Shown here: positions 33,486 through 46,475 of the stretch, piece after piece
How positions within the stretch are numbered: the stretch's first letter is position 1
Layout: the number at the start of each line of letters is the position of its first letter
Origin: Tamarix chinensis
Lineage: Eukaryota; Streptophyta; Magnoliopsida; Caryophyllales; Tamaricaceae
Length of the DNA: 64,000 nt
Reading direction: 5' to 3'
NCBI GenBank assembly: GCA_030549775.1
Contig: CM060174.1
Span: 96,612,132-96,676,131 of the forward strand
Notes under the pieces: generated by a model
Databases searched by the model: none
What the model was told of the DNA's origin: nothing
The model's input: only the letters and a program-made list of their open reading frames with translations
Program-made: the position numbers and the translations under genes

Positions 33486-36285
33486 TGGACTTATTACAAC
33501 TATGTGATTTTTTTGTTGTTAAAAAAATAATTTGCTCCTTAATTGGTTGTTGATACATGGGGTGTGGGTCTACTTTCATTTTCCTTTACCATAATTTTTT
33601 ATTACTTAAACACATCATCATGTAATTTAATCTCTCTTTTCTCATCTCTTCCTTCAACCTCCAATTTGACCCTTATGCCCAATCATAGCTCCATTGCATG
33701 CCAATGACAATATGCCGCTAGGTCCTTAACCAAAAATACCACCACTGTACATTATATTTTGTGCTTATCACTTATCCAAATGAGATTCGTGTTCATTCAC
33801 TATTCATCATAGATAGTATATTTTGACTACTAGACATGTTCATTCCAAGCTTGCCCTTTCTTGACCCCCATGCTCAAGCCTCCACTCCTCCTCATTCATT
33901 TGCCAACTCACACCTCAAGTGATTGATTTATTAGTTAATTCAATTTCAAAGACTTAATTGATAATATATATTTTTTTTTAATTTTCAAATATTGACCTAA
34001 ATCATTGAACCCATTAATTGTTCACCTCTTTCTATGTTTTTAGTTTTTAATTTTCACATTTTATATTTTTTTTTGTTGTTGTGGCTCTATATGTTGGATG
34101 TTATGGCTAGGCTCTCTCTAATTTTTCCAAACACAAAATCTACCTATTTAACCTTGATTTTTTTTCTAAGTAAATTTGAAAATGAAAATCAAGTATATAT
34201 TTAGATAATGAGTCTCATGTTCTTTGGTAGGAGTTTTTCCTCATATTCTTCGGTAGATGTCAGGGTCATTTTATAAATTTTTCATTCATAGTTTCATATT
34301 TTCATATTTTATTATTCCTTCCTCATATGCTTTAGAGGTTGTTGATACTTATTTGATTTTAGGTTGATTTGTTGACACCAAAATATCATACTCCCCAATT
34401 CTCAATATATAGATGACCGTTGGATTTATATTTCTTTATCTATATAAAATTATAGGCTTCCTTTTATGTTTTATATGGATAAATAGGTAGTTAATGGTTT
34501 TCATTCATATATGTTATTTGTAAATACAAATTAAAATTTAATAGATTTTTATAAATTTATTCATTTAATTTTTCAATTTAACCCTCATTAGGTCCATTAA
34601 TTATCGGCATGACTTGCTATGGTTGTTCCTCTATACACATGGCCTACCAAAAGGAAGAATAACTTAGTAGTAATCCAATTTTGGTAAATTATATAGGGGT
34701 AGACCCTTAATTCTCATTATATACATCAAGCTGATGAAACTAGCTAATGGGCCTTGGGTTATGATCAATGTTAAAAAATAGAATTCTATAGTTATAACCA
34801 TTTCTACTCCCCCCCCTCCAATATCTCCTATTATTTGGCATCTAGACTAGCAGCAACAAGGAAGTAGTATACTATAAAATTAGCAAAACAAATGTTTGTG
34901 GTGGAAAGCCAAATCTTATTTTGGAACTTGCAAACAAAGTGGGACTTAGGACTTGTTTCTCTAATTATAACAAGGCTCAATATAACTTCTATGATCAATG
35001 TTTTGTAAATATAAAATTTCGATGCTTGAATTTGAATTACTCTTTTTTTTATAGGGAAATTGTTAATGCTCACTAACCTTTATTTATAAAATATTGTAGA
35101 TAATTAGGTTTTAGGAAACTATTCATTGATCTTTCAAAAAAATTAATTTCATTGATTTGATTTTTTACATGTGAAATTTCATTCAAATTTGTTATATAGT
35201 TCTAGGGCATACCCAAGTGGACTTGCAACTAACTCATATAGGAAGGTGGTGGAAGAAATAATTCAGAGGCAAAGAGATGCAAGTGATGATATTAATGGAT
35301 CCTCGATCTCAATGTAAATAGCTTCTGTTAGTTACCATTGGTGTCCTTCAGAGCAATCTCATTTTATTCTCACCATACTTGCTACTATGTCTCCACCTCA
35401 CTTTATTCTTATATTATTTAAAACTTGCAATTATATTAATTTTACTATTTTTTTTATTTGTGACCAATAAATTGTATATTATTGGTTTTCTCTACTAAAA
35501 ATTTAAAACAACTTGATTTTAGTATTTAAATAAGCATATTCATGTATTACAAATTTGTGAGTTTTGTGTGTCCATTATCGTTGAGCATCATGCCATTGAT
35601 ATGTATTATCATAACTTATTCAATAGAAGTACATAGGGTAATAAAGTTGTATGGCCTGAATAAATTTCATGTTCTTATATATTTATATCATCTAGGGTTC
35701 ACTCATAGTTATGTTACTTTTATACCTTTTTTTGAAAGCATAATTGAAAATGGATAAAGCATATTAGCATTTAATGAATTTTACTAGATGGGATCAATAT
35801 GATTACAACTAAGGTATAGGCCCTAAAGGTAGGAAAGAGGTAGCAAAGATTCCATAAGTAGCCTAATGGTTTATTATGGTAGATGATTACCTTCTCGAAT
35901 AAATGATAAATTGGAGCACCAAATTGTGTTGAGTAAGACTGATTTTTAGGGGAATGACCAACCCGTTCATATAAAATGCAACGGACTAGACACTCGACCA
36001 ATACCAAACTTTTTCTATAGCTCTCACTACGTGGAAGTATTGTGATTTGTATCATCAACATCATTATAACCCACATAATTCCTGAGACTCCCCTACTTGA
36101 AAGGAGAGAGTAGGTATATTTATAATCATTACGAACAACAGCTTAGTTTGCTGCAAGTGTTGTTATATGGTTGACAACGAACTAACCAAGGGTTTTTCTT
36201 GGGGTGGAGGGGTTGTATGAATTTCTGAATGGAGAGAAAAAGGAGATATAAGTGAAAGAAATTATATATTTTTAGTCATCTTTCT
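33486..36285. other. CACTA-like element interior, left; no gene recognised
   Basis: AT-rich. A segment near 35215-35300 translates as SYRKVVEEIIQRQRDASDDINGSS, which is reminiscent of the C-terminal part of plant transposase-associated proteins but too short to call. Nothing else is supported. Confidence 0.35.
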
Positions 36286-36830
36286 TGTGAGTTTTGACTC
36301 TGTATTTGATGCACAATATAACAATGTATTTGTTCAAGCAATTGTTGGAGAATTTGGGATTAATATGTGATTTTTGTATGAAAACTGGGACCCCATGTTT
36401 ATTAACACATACCCTATTTTCTCACAAAAATATTTTGATGTATTTTTGGGCAAAAAACCTAGAGTAGGGAAATTAACAGGGTCTCGTATTTCCAAAAAAT
36501 GAACCATATTGTTTCTTTATTTTTTAAAAATGTTGTTTTGCCTCATAAGATTTTTTCTAGTTTAAAAAATATACGAGAGAACCCTAGCCGTCAAGTTGTG
36601 TAACCTAAATTCTTCTTCTACTCCTTAGAATTCTCCATTAAAAGAGAATTGTAGATTTGTGTAATTGATTGACTAGTTTGTTTAATCATCCTATAATTAC
36701 ATAGGAGTATGAATAAATGTCTCTATTTTCCCCACAATTTTTCTCTCTTATGATTTAATCATCAATTTTTCATCAACTTGTTTATTCGGATTTTGGTTTG
36801 GATCCATTCAATCCACATAATTCTACAACA
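36286..36830 (+). repeat. copia-2 5' LTR
   Basis: 545 bp, TGTGAGTTTTGACTCTG...TTCTACAACA; aligns along its length with 39714-40239 and with the complements of 1-492 and 2010-2557. Confidence 0.92.
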
Positions 36831-36833
36831 ATT

Positions 36834-36845
36834 TGGTATCAGAGT
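36834..36845 (+). other. copia-2 primer-binding site
   Basis: TGGTATCAGAGT, one base from the initiator tRNA-Met complement, three bases after the LTR. Confidence 0.88.
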
Positions 36846-36870
36846 GGTTGTTGTAGAGATCTAGTAATCA

Positions 36871-37725
36871 GGATGGGTACAAGATTCAAATTTGACAAGT
36901 TCAATTAGTCCATCCATTTTGGATTATGAAAATTGAAGATGCAAAGAATCCTAATTCAGAATGGGTTAAAAAAGGTGTTATTCGATAATTCAAGCAAGTT
37001 ATATTTGATGAAGGATAAGAGCTTTGAAGAAGTAGATATGAAAGCCTTCTCTGCCATATAATTATAAATGTTGAACGAGGTATTGTGGAAAGTGGTAAAG
37101 GAATCAACGGTGGATGTCCTATGGTTGAAGCTTGAGTCACTTTAAATGATAATGTCAGTAGCAAATCAACTACTATTGAAGAGTCTACTTCATGAGCTAA
37201 AATTAGGTGAGGGTCAGTCCTTAAAGTCTCTTTTTGATGAATTTGATCCTATTGTGATGGCTTTACATAAAAAAAAGTCAAATTAGATGAAGAATATTTG
37301 GCTATTATGTTGTTATGTTCTTTGTCTACTAGATTTAATTATGTTCGTGAGACTGTGTTGTATGGGAAAGATAATTTAGTCCTTGAGGATGTGAAATCTT
37401 TCCTACTAAAACAGAAGTTGATTGATAGTCAATTGAAAAACAATGGTACTTTTGGGGACTTACATAGTGAGTGATTGGTGGCTAGGTGTAGGAAACATGA
37501 GTGTGAGTCTGGTGACAAGAAGTAGTCTAGATCTAATTTGAAGAGTTGGTGGAAGAATATGGCATGTCATGGTTGTCACATGAAAGGTCATATGAGGAGA
37601 TACCATCTCAATAGGAAATCGACAATTACTACTGATGGTGTATTTGATGAGAGTGATGCTACTATACATAATGACAATGATGATGGTGATGTACTAGTTG
37701 CCATAGATGATAGATCAGATTAATC
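36871..37725 (+). pseudogene. copia-2 gag remnant with zinc knuckle
   Basis: Broken frame with gag features: KSFEEVDMKAFSAI and LNEVLWKVVKESTVDVLWLKLESL-like segments (37010-37140), QSLKSLFDEFDPI (37215-37255), then the knuckle CHGCHMKGHMRRYH (37564-37605), a CX2CX4HX4C motif whose last cysteine is now histidine. Stops occur about every 100-150 bases. In the family, gag forms the RNA-packaging particle. Confidence 0.82.
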
Positions 37726-38260
37726 AATAGATAGATTTTGGATTCTGAGTGCTCCAACTGTGTTTATCCCAATAAAAGATGGTTCTGTACATATGACACT
37801 ATTTAAGGTGGAGTCGTGCAGAGGTGTTGGGATTGGGACTATGAAGGTGAGGATTCATGATGGTTAACCACTATATGATTTTTGTGATGTTCCTAACATG
37901 ACCAAGAGCTTGATATCTCTATGTTCCTTGGATAAAAAAGTTTATAGGTCTTCCATTGAGGATGGCACATTGAAGGTTGCTAAAAGGAATGTAGTGGGAA
38001 TTGTTGGCATATGGTTGGGAGATTTTATGAGCATATTAGCACAACTATTGAGGGTGTAGTTGAGGAGACATTGAGAGTGTGTGGTTTAGATGTTGCCAGT
38101 ATTGGTTTGATGCCACTAGAACAAGGGAGTGGTATTGGCATGACTGGGGGCTGCTTGTTTTGTGACTTAGTTACATCTAGATTTGTTACCTTCTATGAGT
38201 CTGAAATCCTTTGTGACAAGAAGGTATACCTGGAGAGTCTACTGGGTGCTTTAGATTAGG
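37726..38260 (+). pseudogene. copia-2 protease region remnant
   Basis: FWILSAPTVFIPIKDGS (37736-37785) stands where copia has WILDSGCS...HM, so the catalytic Asp-Ser-Gly is lost. NMTKSLISLCSLDKKVYRSS (37898-37955) matches the following pre-integrase segment. The last part (38011-38259) stays open for 82 codons but its relation to the zinc-binding integrase start is unclear. Confidence 0.6.
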
Positions 38261-38699
38261 TGAAGATTTTTGTTGCTCTAGATGGTATATATTCTTCGAA
38301 TGAGGAGGAATCTAGGTCGCATGTGATGCAAGTGGGATTGCTTAAGGTAGAGCTTATTATGATTTGTATACTACAGTTAGTAGTATTCATGTGTTAGAGC
38401 TAACCTTATACTTAGAGGTTATTTTAGGTGTCAATTCTACCTTCTGGTATTCTACTGGTGTTGCAAAAGAGATGTGGTCTCTTTAACAGACTCAAATATT
38501 CGTATTTGATGTTTTGTTGGTTATTCTTTTGTTGTGCATCTATGTTTTGAATGTCATAGCAAAATAAATGTTTGAGGAGAACAAGCGAAAGCGTTAGGGA
38601 TGACTTGATTATTCACTAGTTCATACTCTCTAGCTGTGAGATACTTGTTGTACGGTGTTATTTTGTATTGACCATTATATTACCCCTATTGTGAGCATG

Positions 38700-39620
38700 T
38701 GTGTGGTGAGTCCCTTGAAGACTCCTTAGTTAAACATGGTGCAGATTCTGAAGTACTTGGTGTATATAATACCGGCTTGTATTGAGTATGTGTTGTTGAC
38801 TATTCTATTAATGGGTTTCTCCGATCTTAGCTGTGGTCTTGATGATCATAAGTACACTAGTTTGCTAGTTTTCAACCTTAGAAGTTCTAAGGTTGTGTGT
38901 TTGGATACTCACTTCAAAATTTATACTTTGGATTGTCGCAACTCCAAAGATAAAGAGGAGTTCATAGCTATTGTTTCATATTTGAATGTTGTTAGCTGCA
39001 CCTTGTATGATATAATGCTTACTTGGCCATACAATTCCCAAGCTATAGTGTGGTGAGTCAATATATGGCGAATCTGGGAAAGACTCATTGGCAAGTAGTG
39101 AAGTGAATCTTGAGGTACTTGAAGGGTATGTCATTAACATGTATAGAGTATGGGAGATCAACAGATTTGCTAGTTGGGTTTATAGATTATGATTATGGTG
39201 GAGACCTTAATAAAAGATGATCCACTAGTGGGTATGTTTTTTTCTTAGTAGTTCAGCTATTAGCTAGAGGTCTTCCTTGCAGGATGTGACAGCTTTGTGT
39301 ACTCCTAAGGTAGAGTATATGGCTATAACAGAGGCTTTTTAGGAACCCATGTGTCTGGGGGTGTAGTATGTGAGCTAGAGTTTGGTTATGGTGCTTTAGT
39401 TGTTTGAGGTGATTGCCAGTGTGTTATTTGTTTAGCAAATAATATAAATTCTTTCCTTCGTTGAACGAAGTACATTTACATCAAGTATCACTTTATTAGA
39501 GGTACTATTGCTGCAAGTAAAGTTGTATTGGAGAAAGTAGGTACTTTGGATAATCCAACCTATATGCTAATGAAGTTACTGATCATAGGTAAGTTTGAGT
39601 GTTTCTTAAACTTGATTGGT
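38700..39620 (+). pseudogene. copia-2 RT C-terminus and RNase H remnant
   Basis: EEFIAIVSYLNVVSCTLYDIM (38955-39020), then VKxILRYLKGMSLTCIEYGRST (39095-39155), DYDYGGDLNKR and STSGYVFF (39185-39240), then VEYMAITEAF (39311-39340), and RTKYIYIKYHFIRGTI (39465-39510). This is the end of a copia polyprotein. Stops and shifts throughout; the YVDD box is missing. Confidence 0.82.
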
Positions 39621-39701
39621 GTTCATAGTCCACAAGGTCCTTTATTGGGCCAAGGGTATTTTATAGATGTCTTTACATGTCATGCGTCACAAATACTATG
39701 A

Positions 39702-39713
39702 CAAAGGGATAAT
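39702..39713 (+). other. copia-2 polypurine tract
   Basis: CAAAGGGATAAT directly before the 3' LTR TG. Confidence 0.7.
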
Positions 39714-40239
39714 TGTGATTTTTAACTCGGTATTTGATACACAACATAACATTGTGTTAGTCCATCCACTGTTGGAGAAGTTTGGGATTCATATGTGATT
39801 TTTGTGAGAAATACAGGGGTCCCATGTTTATTAACATAGACCATATTTTCTCAGCAAATATTTTGATGTTTTTTTGGGGAAAAAACCGAGAGTAATGAAA
39901 TTAACATGGTGGCACCATATTTCCTACATGTGGACTGTATTTTTCTTATATTTCTGAAACACATTGTTTTGTGTAAAAGAGATATGAGGGAATCCTAGCC
40001 ATCAAGTCGTGCGAACCAACTTCTTATTCTTCTTCTTTTCCATATAATTCTCCATAGAAAGAGAATTATAGTTTTGTGTAATTGATTAATTGATTTGCTT
40101 AATCATCCTATAATTACATAAGAGTACAAATAAAAATATCTATTTTTCCTCAATTCTTCTATTTTTTTATATTGAAGTATCAATTGTTCATCATATTGTT
40201 GATTTTGATTTTGGTTACAATCCAAGTAATTCCGCAACA
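39714..40239 (+). repeat. copia-2 3' LTR
   Basis: 526 bp, TGTGATTTTTAACTCGG...TTCCGCAACA. Many scattered differences from the 5' LTR point to an old insertion. Confidence 0.92.
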
Positions 40240-41335
40240 TTTATTTTCCTTTTTTTTTTAAAAAAAAGAGCCCAAAGATAATATATACTTAGTTTTATTA
40301 AATGACATATGGGTATTATGACTACCTAGTTATAAAATGAAGGGGAGTGAGAGATTACTACTCTAAGCTAGGAAGCCCATAAATTATTCGTGCAAAATTA
40401 GAGTGTGATGCATTTGTTAACACCATTCTTATTTTTGGAGTGTCATTATTAGTAACTTGTAATTTTCATGTGGTTTTATGCTTGTCTTTGATGTTTATTA
40501 TTTTGGAAGTTGGTTTTATCTTTGTTAGTAGTAATAATATGCTATTGTTTCTACTATCCTTCATGATATGTTATTGTTTCTTGAATACTTATGCTAATAA
40601 ATATATTATATTCTTTTGTTATTGTAGGTTCGATTACATCATTTTGATAAGCTAATTAATTGTATAATTTCTAATGATTAGAAGGATTAAATTTCATGTT
40701 GATATCGATCATGAATTTTGTTTTAATGTTGTGGTATTTTTTAGTGCCTAGACATTCATTTAGGGTATATATATATATATTTTTTTAAAAATAACAATTG
40801 TATATTCTTGGTTTACATTTTGCATGTGAATATTAACTATTGAGTTGAATGTATATACAAATATAGGAAATAATGTAGATAAAGCATATATATGCATCCA
40901 TATATAGGGTTTGAGAAGATTAAAGTAGTGAATTTATTTCTAAAAATATAATTGTGGTATTTTTCAACCAACAAATATGGCTACTAATGATGAAAACAAG
41001 TGAATTGATTTTGTCGCGAATGGTCTATGTTACAAAGAATGTGGTATCTAATATCATTAGTGATGGAAAAGTTGGTTGCAATTAGCATATGTGATGCTTT
41101 TTCATTTAACTATTATATGAAAAATTGGTCATTCATATCATTTGTGATGGTGTATTTTGTTCATCACTATTATTTTAACAATCAACATTATACAACATCA
41201 ATATTACGTTAGTAACCAACATTATACATCATTGGTATTGCATTGGCGACCAAAAAATTTTGATTCATTGTTAAAGCATTTAGCAAGGAAACAATATCAA
41301 CCAAAGATAATGACTAATATTTTTGGTTGTTATTG
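40240..41335. other. CACTA-like element interior, right; no gene recognised
   Basis: AT-rich with short frames only. From about 41000 on there are repeated motifs (GTGATGG, TTGGTTGC, CAACATTATAC) as in subterminal regions of CACTA elements. Confidence 0.4.
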
Positions 41336-41406
41336 GCATTAGTAACCAAAATTTTATTATTAGTGACAAAAAATGTTGGTCGCAAAAACCTCAATATTCT
41401 ATAGTG
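41336..41406 (-). repeat. right terminal inverted repeat of the CACTA-like element
   Basis: The minus strand begins CACTATAGAATATTGAGG and continues TTTTTGCGACCAACA, the usual style of plant En/Spm termini. Confidence 0.5.
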
Positions 41407-41462
41407 ATGAGACTACTCGTGGCTTTCACAAATTGCACCATAGGACTACTCGTGATTATCAT
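41407..41462. repeat. 33-bp minisatellite, right part
   Basis: One and a half to two units (GAGACTACTCGTGGCTTTCAC, then TTGCACCATAGGACTACTCG) that continue the array ending at 33422. Confidence 0.75.
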
Positions 41463-43025
41463 GATATGAATTAATAATTTCTTATGGCCAATTTTACCAA
41501 TTATAACTGCCAAATCACTTCATCCATGGATAACATTTTAATCACAGACTTATAGGTCATAGAAACACTGCTATAAAAATACAAATAGATGACAACTTAT
41601 ATATGTTTGTTTTAAAAATAATAGATGTATATAATCCATCCAGTAAGAAAATAAAAGGGCATGTTTGAAAGGGTGAGGTTAATTTGGTAGACTATATATG
41701 GCAGTTTTGATCTTATAGCAACTTTCTATAGTGTGTTGTGTAAGTGGAATATTATAGATGATAATTTCATGTTTAAACTATGTTACATAACTAAGTGGAA
41801 TCTTTAATATTTTGAGTATAGACATTAATTTTATATTATAATCATTATCTATACCTCAATCTACCATTTCTTTTCTTTTATTCACTTTAACCTAGAGTAA
41901 TATTTAGTTTCATCCATTCACTTAAACACATAATAAGGAAGCTCTAGCAACATGAATAACCTTCACCTTTTCTACAACATCGAACCTTCTTGTCCGATCA
42001 TTTCCATCATATTTTCCTCTTCCTTATTTCCATCATCGTCATTCTATTAACTTGAGGTATGAATTTTTCTACTTCATTCTTGCTTAATGTCATATATATA
42101 TTTGATTTCTCCATGCTTAGGTAGGTTGGTTTCCTTTAAATATGTTTCCTCAATTTTACCCTTTAATACGTTCTATGCTATTTGAAACTGATTTGAAGTG
42201 TTACTTGTAGTGAAAATTTGGTGTGGAAAAAGTTGGCACATAATTTAGACCATCTTCTTTTTTTTACAATTTTAGTATTGGTGAATAAGGATATCATTTT
42301 AGGTTGAATATTAAGATATCTCACCAAATATCAACCTAATATAGAAATAAAAATTAAATTTTAAACACTACCCTAAAATCATAAAAAAACAAATATTGAG
42401 GAATATGGAGGTTCAAAATATAAAATAAGAAAAAGTGAATAAAATCAAATACTTACCTAAATAAGGGGGAAGACAATAAGGATGAAGATTTTTGGGGAGT
42501 TAACATCCACCAATAGATCAGGTTAAGATATAATAAATAATTTATATGTCACCTATTAGTCACGGAAAAGAGATTGACTAAGTTATAAGTTAGAAGCAAG
42601 TTTATACATTTTATATTGTTTCATTGAATTAGTATAATATGACAAAGTACCAATATTATATCCCAATAAATTCTAACATAATAGCCATAATAAATGACTT
42701 TTGTATTTAACTAGATTCAAATAATTAAGCGCACGTGGAGGGATGTCAAATTGAGTACCAAAACTAGTACAACAAGTTTGTTTATTTGTACTCCCTACCT
42801 TTGTCTCACCCGTTTCTAAATGTTCCACTACTACACTTAATATCACAAAACTATTAGATAAATTATTTTCTATCCAAACAATAATTTGTACATAAATTCT
42901 AGCATGTTAACATAGTTATCTAGCAATCATATAGCCATACATATTATTACTCTGAGGAAGTGATAATGTCCTTTTTGTTGAGTTAAAATAGATCCGATTA
43001 CATAAGAAACTCCCTTCATGGCCTT
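41463..43025. other. AT-rich sequence, nothing recognised
   Basis: Only short frames. No repeat ends found. Confidence 0.5.
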
Positions 43026-43230
43026 CAAAAAGGAATCAATATCAGGGACTCTAATTAATGGAATAGCCAATTATTACTACACCTAATGTATCATAGATTC
43101 CAAATTAAATGGGCCATCATCACCCAATGATGACACATGTGCCTAATAAACCCTACCAAAGTTTATACATAGGGAAAAAAATCCAACAAAGGAAGATTAA
43201 GAAGGAATTTAGGAAAGAAGACATACCCAT
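43026..43230 (+). repeat. dispersed repeat, copy 1 (LTR-like)
   Basis: About 200 bp related to 60718-60935, sharing CCAATGATGACACATGTGCC and CTAATAAACCCT segments. Copy 2 has a TATAAATAGGG box in this block; here it has decayed to TATACATAGGG. Probably a promoter-bearing part of an LTR. Confidence 0.7.
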
Positions 43231-45762
43231 TGAAAAGAAGAAAAAGAGTATGGAGAATATATTTTGGAGGAGGAAAAGAAGTTTGATAATTGAACATGTT
43301 ACACACATGGCTATAACTTAGCACTACAATCAAAGTAGTTCTTCTCCCTATCATTCCGAATATAATTCACTCCCTTTTAATTTTAGTCTTATTTCTATTT
43401 TTTGTGTCTATTTAAATCCTATGTTATTGAATGATGAACTAGCTGTAATGTTTAAGCAATATATAAACTTGTTTTTGGTTGTAGTTATATTATGCTTAAA
43501 GTGTTTGTTATGTTTTACCTCTATCAATTTGTGGCTAAATTTGGTAGGGAAATTATACCTTAATTGACTTAGAGAAAAGCGATTTGGTCAATCTCTTTGA
43601 GTGGCATCAAGTGTTTGAAACAAAAGTTTTCTAATTAGAATAGCATAGATGCATGCAATTATAAAAGAGGTTTCTCAAGTTCCTTATGCTCTTTCGATAC
43701 TTATTTATCGAATATGGTTGGTTTAGGCATAAACTCAGGTAGGTATGATGAAGAAATATATTGGTTCACCTAAAGAGAGGGAAAACCTACAAGATGGAAT
43801 GTGTTAGATTTGGAGTAGTGAAATAATATGAAAAATACTCATGAGGGGGTGCATTGAGTATTCAAAATTTTCAAAATCAACTAAAATCAAAAGATGCAAA
43901 TTTTTACTTCTTGTTTAAGATTTAGAAACTCATCACATAGTTTCTCCTTAGATAAATGTATACGGAATAGCTAATGAAATATTCAATCCCCTATGTTGAA
44001 AATAATAGTTTTGTATGCAAAAAAAATAAAAAGAAGAGAGTAACACCATATATTACATATTTCCTCTACTTAAGAGATACTCTTCTCTAAAGTAACATAC
44101 ATCCATGATCTTAACTGCATCTCTTATTTCTCACAATATATAGAAATAGATACTACAACTCATTTGGTGCATGAAATCTCAATTATTCTTCAATTTAACT
44201 CTCAGTTGGAACACACTTTGAACTCTAGAAGCCAATTCCCCCTACTCAAGGTGTGCACAAACTCAACAATTCCAATTTTCCAGTGATCTCCCCATGGGTG
44301 ATCAATAACAAAATTATGATGTGAACATAAGATGGCAATGAAGAAACACTTAAAAGAATATCAATAACAACATAGTAAAAAAAATGATGCAAATTTAGTA
44401 CAACTTGTATATCAAAATACTAGAACTCCTTAAAATCTTTTCTCTTTAAAATATAAGCTCTCTCTTTTCAAATCCCCTTAAAAAAACTCTTTTGTTTACG
44501 TAAAATATCTTTGCTTAAATAATTAAAAAAAAAATCTCACATCCAAGCATGAAAATACTCAGTAAAGATCTTCTAAAAGCAAAAGTTGTTTGCTAAAAAA
44601 ATTTTAACTAAGCCAACCAAAGATATTTACTAAATTAAAATAATTTAGATAACTAAAGTTATCTATAAACAAGCCGACTCTATCATGAATTATCCAGGTT
44701 GGAACAAGAACTTCTCTTTTCCTATTGAAAATAATATCGTGTGATTAATTAACCTTTTTTTAAATAATATGTTGTAGATAAGTAAAAAAATTGTGTGAGA
44801 AGATATTGAAAATGACTTTCATTTAAATCATATTTCAATCGAGCTTAAATAGACATTGGAAAACAATCTCCTAGTTTTTTTTTGTAATGCTTTTATTATA
44901 AGTAGATAGGGAACTCGAAATGATACTCATCTTGAGTTTCCTCTAAAATTTCAAAGCTAAAAAAAAATTTGGAAAACTTCTTTTTATCTTAGTGTTGTTA
45001 ACTCCTTAAGTGTACTTCATTACTTTACACAAAGACCTAAAACTTAAATCCACTTATAATATTCAAGATCTTCATGCTTGTCTGGTTCCTCTACTAGTTC
45101 CTCATCTCAGACCTTCAATCTACTTTGCTCAAGCTGTTACTTACTTGCAAAACTAATAAGTATAGGAATAAAGAAGCTTTATTTGCTTGTTAGCATCAAA
45201 AATAGTAACTCAATAGAATGACCTAGTAGAGGTTAAGGCTACAACATTAAGATAGAGCAAATAAGTGATTCCCTAACCTTATCTCCTTCTTCTTGGTTTT
45301 TCTGTACTCTCTATTTCTTATTTTCATTTATTATATTACTGTCATTATCTTAAAAATCATTCCCATTCCTGTCTTATTTTTGTATTTTTTTCCTCTGAGA
45401 GTTTAGTTAAAATGTCTATCCTCATGGATATGATATTCACCAACTACTATATTACTTTTATGATTGTGTATACTTGCATAGGAGGATCAATAAGTTTTTT
45501 GAGCCATTTTAGGGGATTAGGTTTACTTAACTCAAATATCAAAGTCTTCTCTTCTTCAAGTTTCTGTCCTTACATGCCACAAAAATGTTCCTTGCTGGAC
45601 CTCTTAAAGGTGTATAACTAGTAGAAGAATTAAAGAATTAATAACTTCATATTCAAAACCATAAAGGACCTTCCATCAAATAAGATCCAAAAAGAGGAGG
45701 AGAATCGAGATTGATATGCAATTAAACTATGAGAAAGAACAACATGATGACTTAACACTATC
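43231..45762. other. 2.5 kb without recognisable genes
   Basis: AT-rich, short frames only, no clear repeat structure or RNA gene. I looked for LTR ends and inverted repeats and found none convincing. Confidence 0.5.
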
Positions 45763-46475
45763 TATAACACCCCTATTTTTTACTTGCAAAAAAATCATTT
45801 TAAAACATTGTGAAAGTACAAAAATAATGAATGTTACTGCCACACCTAATATAGGATAGATGTTCACCACCTGTCTTATGTTAGATACAAGGCTAAAAAA
45901 ACCAAACATAAAAGTAGAGCATGCTAAATATATGTTAAACAAATACCACAATTTACACATTTAAAAAACAAAACCACAATGGGTGCCTAAAATATTTGAA
46001 ATACATAAGACTGAGTAACTTGAGTATTGAAATACATGGGAAGACTAAACAATTGATTATGGAAAAGCAAAACCCTAGTCTATGAAAGATCTACATAATA
46101 CCTCTAAACTGTCCAAAGCCCAACACAAGGTAGGCCATTTACCAGCTATCCTCAAAACCTACACATGGTCTTATGCTCATAGGATTGAGCAGGTGATAGA
46201 ATAAATGGGTACATGAGTATGCTACATACTTAGTAAGCCTATTTACCTTCTTAACAACAGTCACAAGCATGCAAGGTCATAATATAATATAGAAATCATG
46301 CTAACCACATATCATTCTTACACCATCCACTTAAGTATATACATTATCTTAATCATAGAATGCATTATGATTTCATGCCATACCAACTTTATATAAATTA
46401 TAAGCCATCATGATTATCATCATAATGTAGATATTAAGGACACCAACTTATAAAAACAACTCACTATGCTCTTCT
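45763..46475 (-). mobile_element. terminal fragment of a long LTR (LTR-I)
   Basis: Minus-strand terminus AAAAAATAGGGGTGTTATA at 45763, with CTAACATAGGATAG-like and GCAGTAACATTC-like blocks matching the end of LTR-D (17270-17409). The match continues to the 16860-17050 zone of LTR-D. It is cut off near 46475 by gypsy-2 sequence. Confidence 0.65.

Larger units (their letters stand above)
36286..40239 (+). mobile_element. Ty1/copia retrotransposon, decayed but complete in outline (copia-2)
   Basis: LTRs at 36286-36830 and 39714-40239, primer-binding site, gag with zinc knuckle, protease trace, RT and RNase H traces, polypurine tract. Flanking TTTCT (36281-36285) and TTTAT (40240-40244) agree at four of five bases, an acceptable target duplication. 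The interior is 2.9 kb instead of the usual 4 kb or more, so the integrase region is largely lost. Same family as copia-1. It lies inside the CACTA-like element, so it inserted later. Confidence 0.9.
33423..41406. mobile_element. putative CACTA-like DNA transposon, 8 kb, carrying a copia
   Basis: The left end reads CACAAAAAAAATGAAAC and the right end reads ...AATATTCTATAGTG, giving CACTATAG as its complement. Inner parts of both ends align as inverted repeats (left AATAAATTTTGGTCATTATTG near 33461; right, complement, AATAAAATTTTGGTTACTAATG near 41342). Subterminal copies of TTGGT(C/T)GC-like motifs occur at 41060-41390. The element splits a minisatellite that resumes in register. I see no transposase domain; 33486-36285 and 40240-41335 hold only short AT-rich frames. 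A 3-bp target duplication is not evident (CGC against ATG). Superfamily is inferred from the ends. Confidence 0.5.

Noticed and set aside
43109..43321. Small lysine-rich protein of 70 residues
   Set aside because: Overlaps a decayed LTR-like repeat, no family match, and copy 2 of the repeat lacks the frame.
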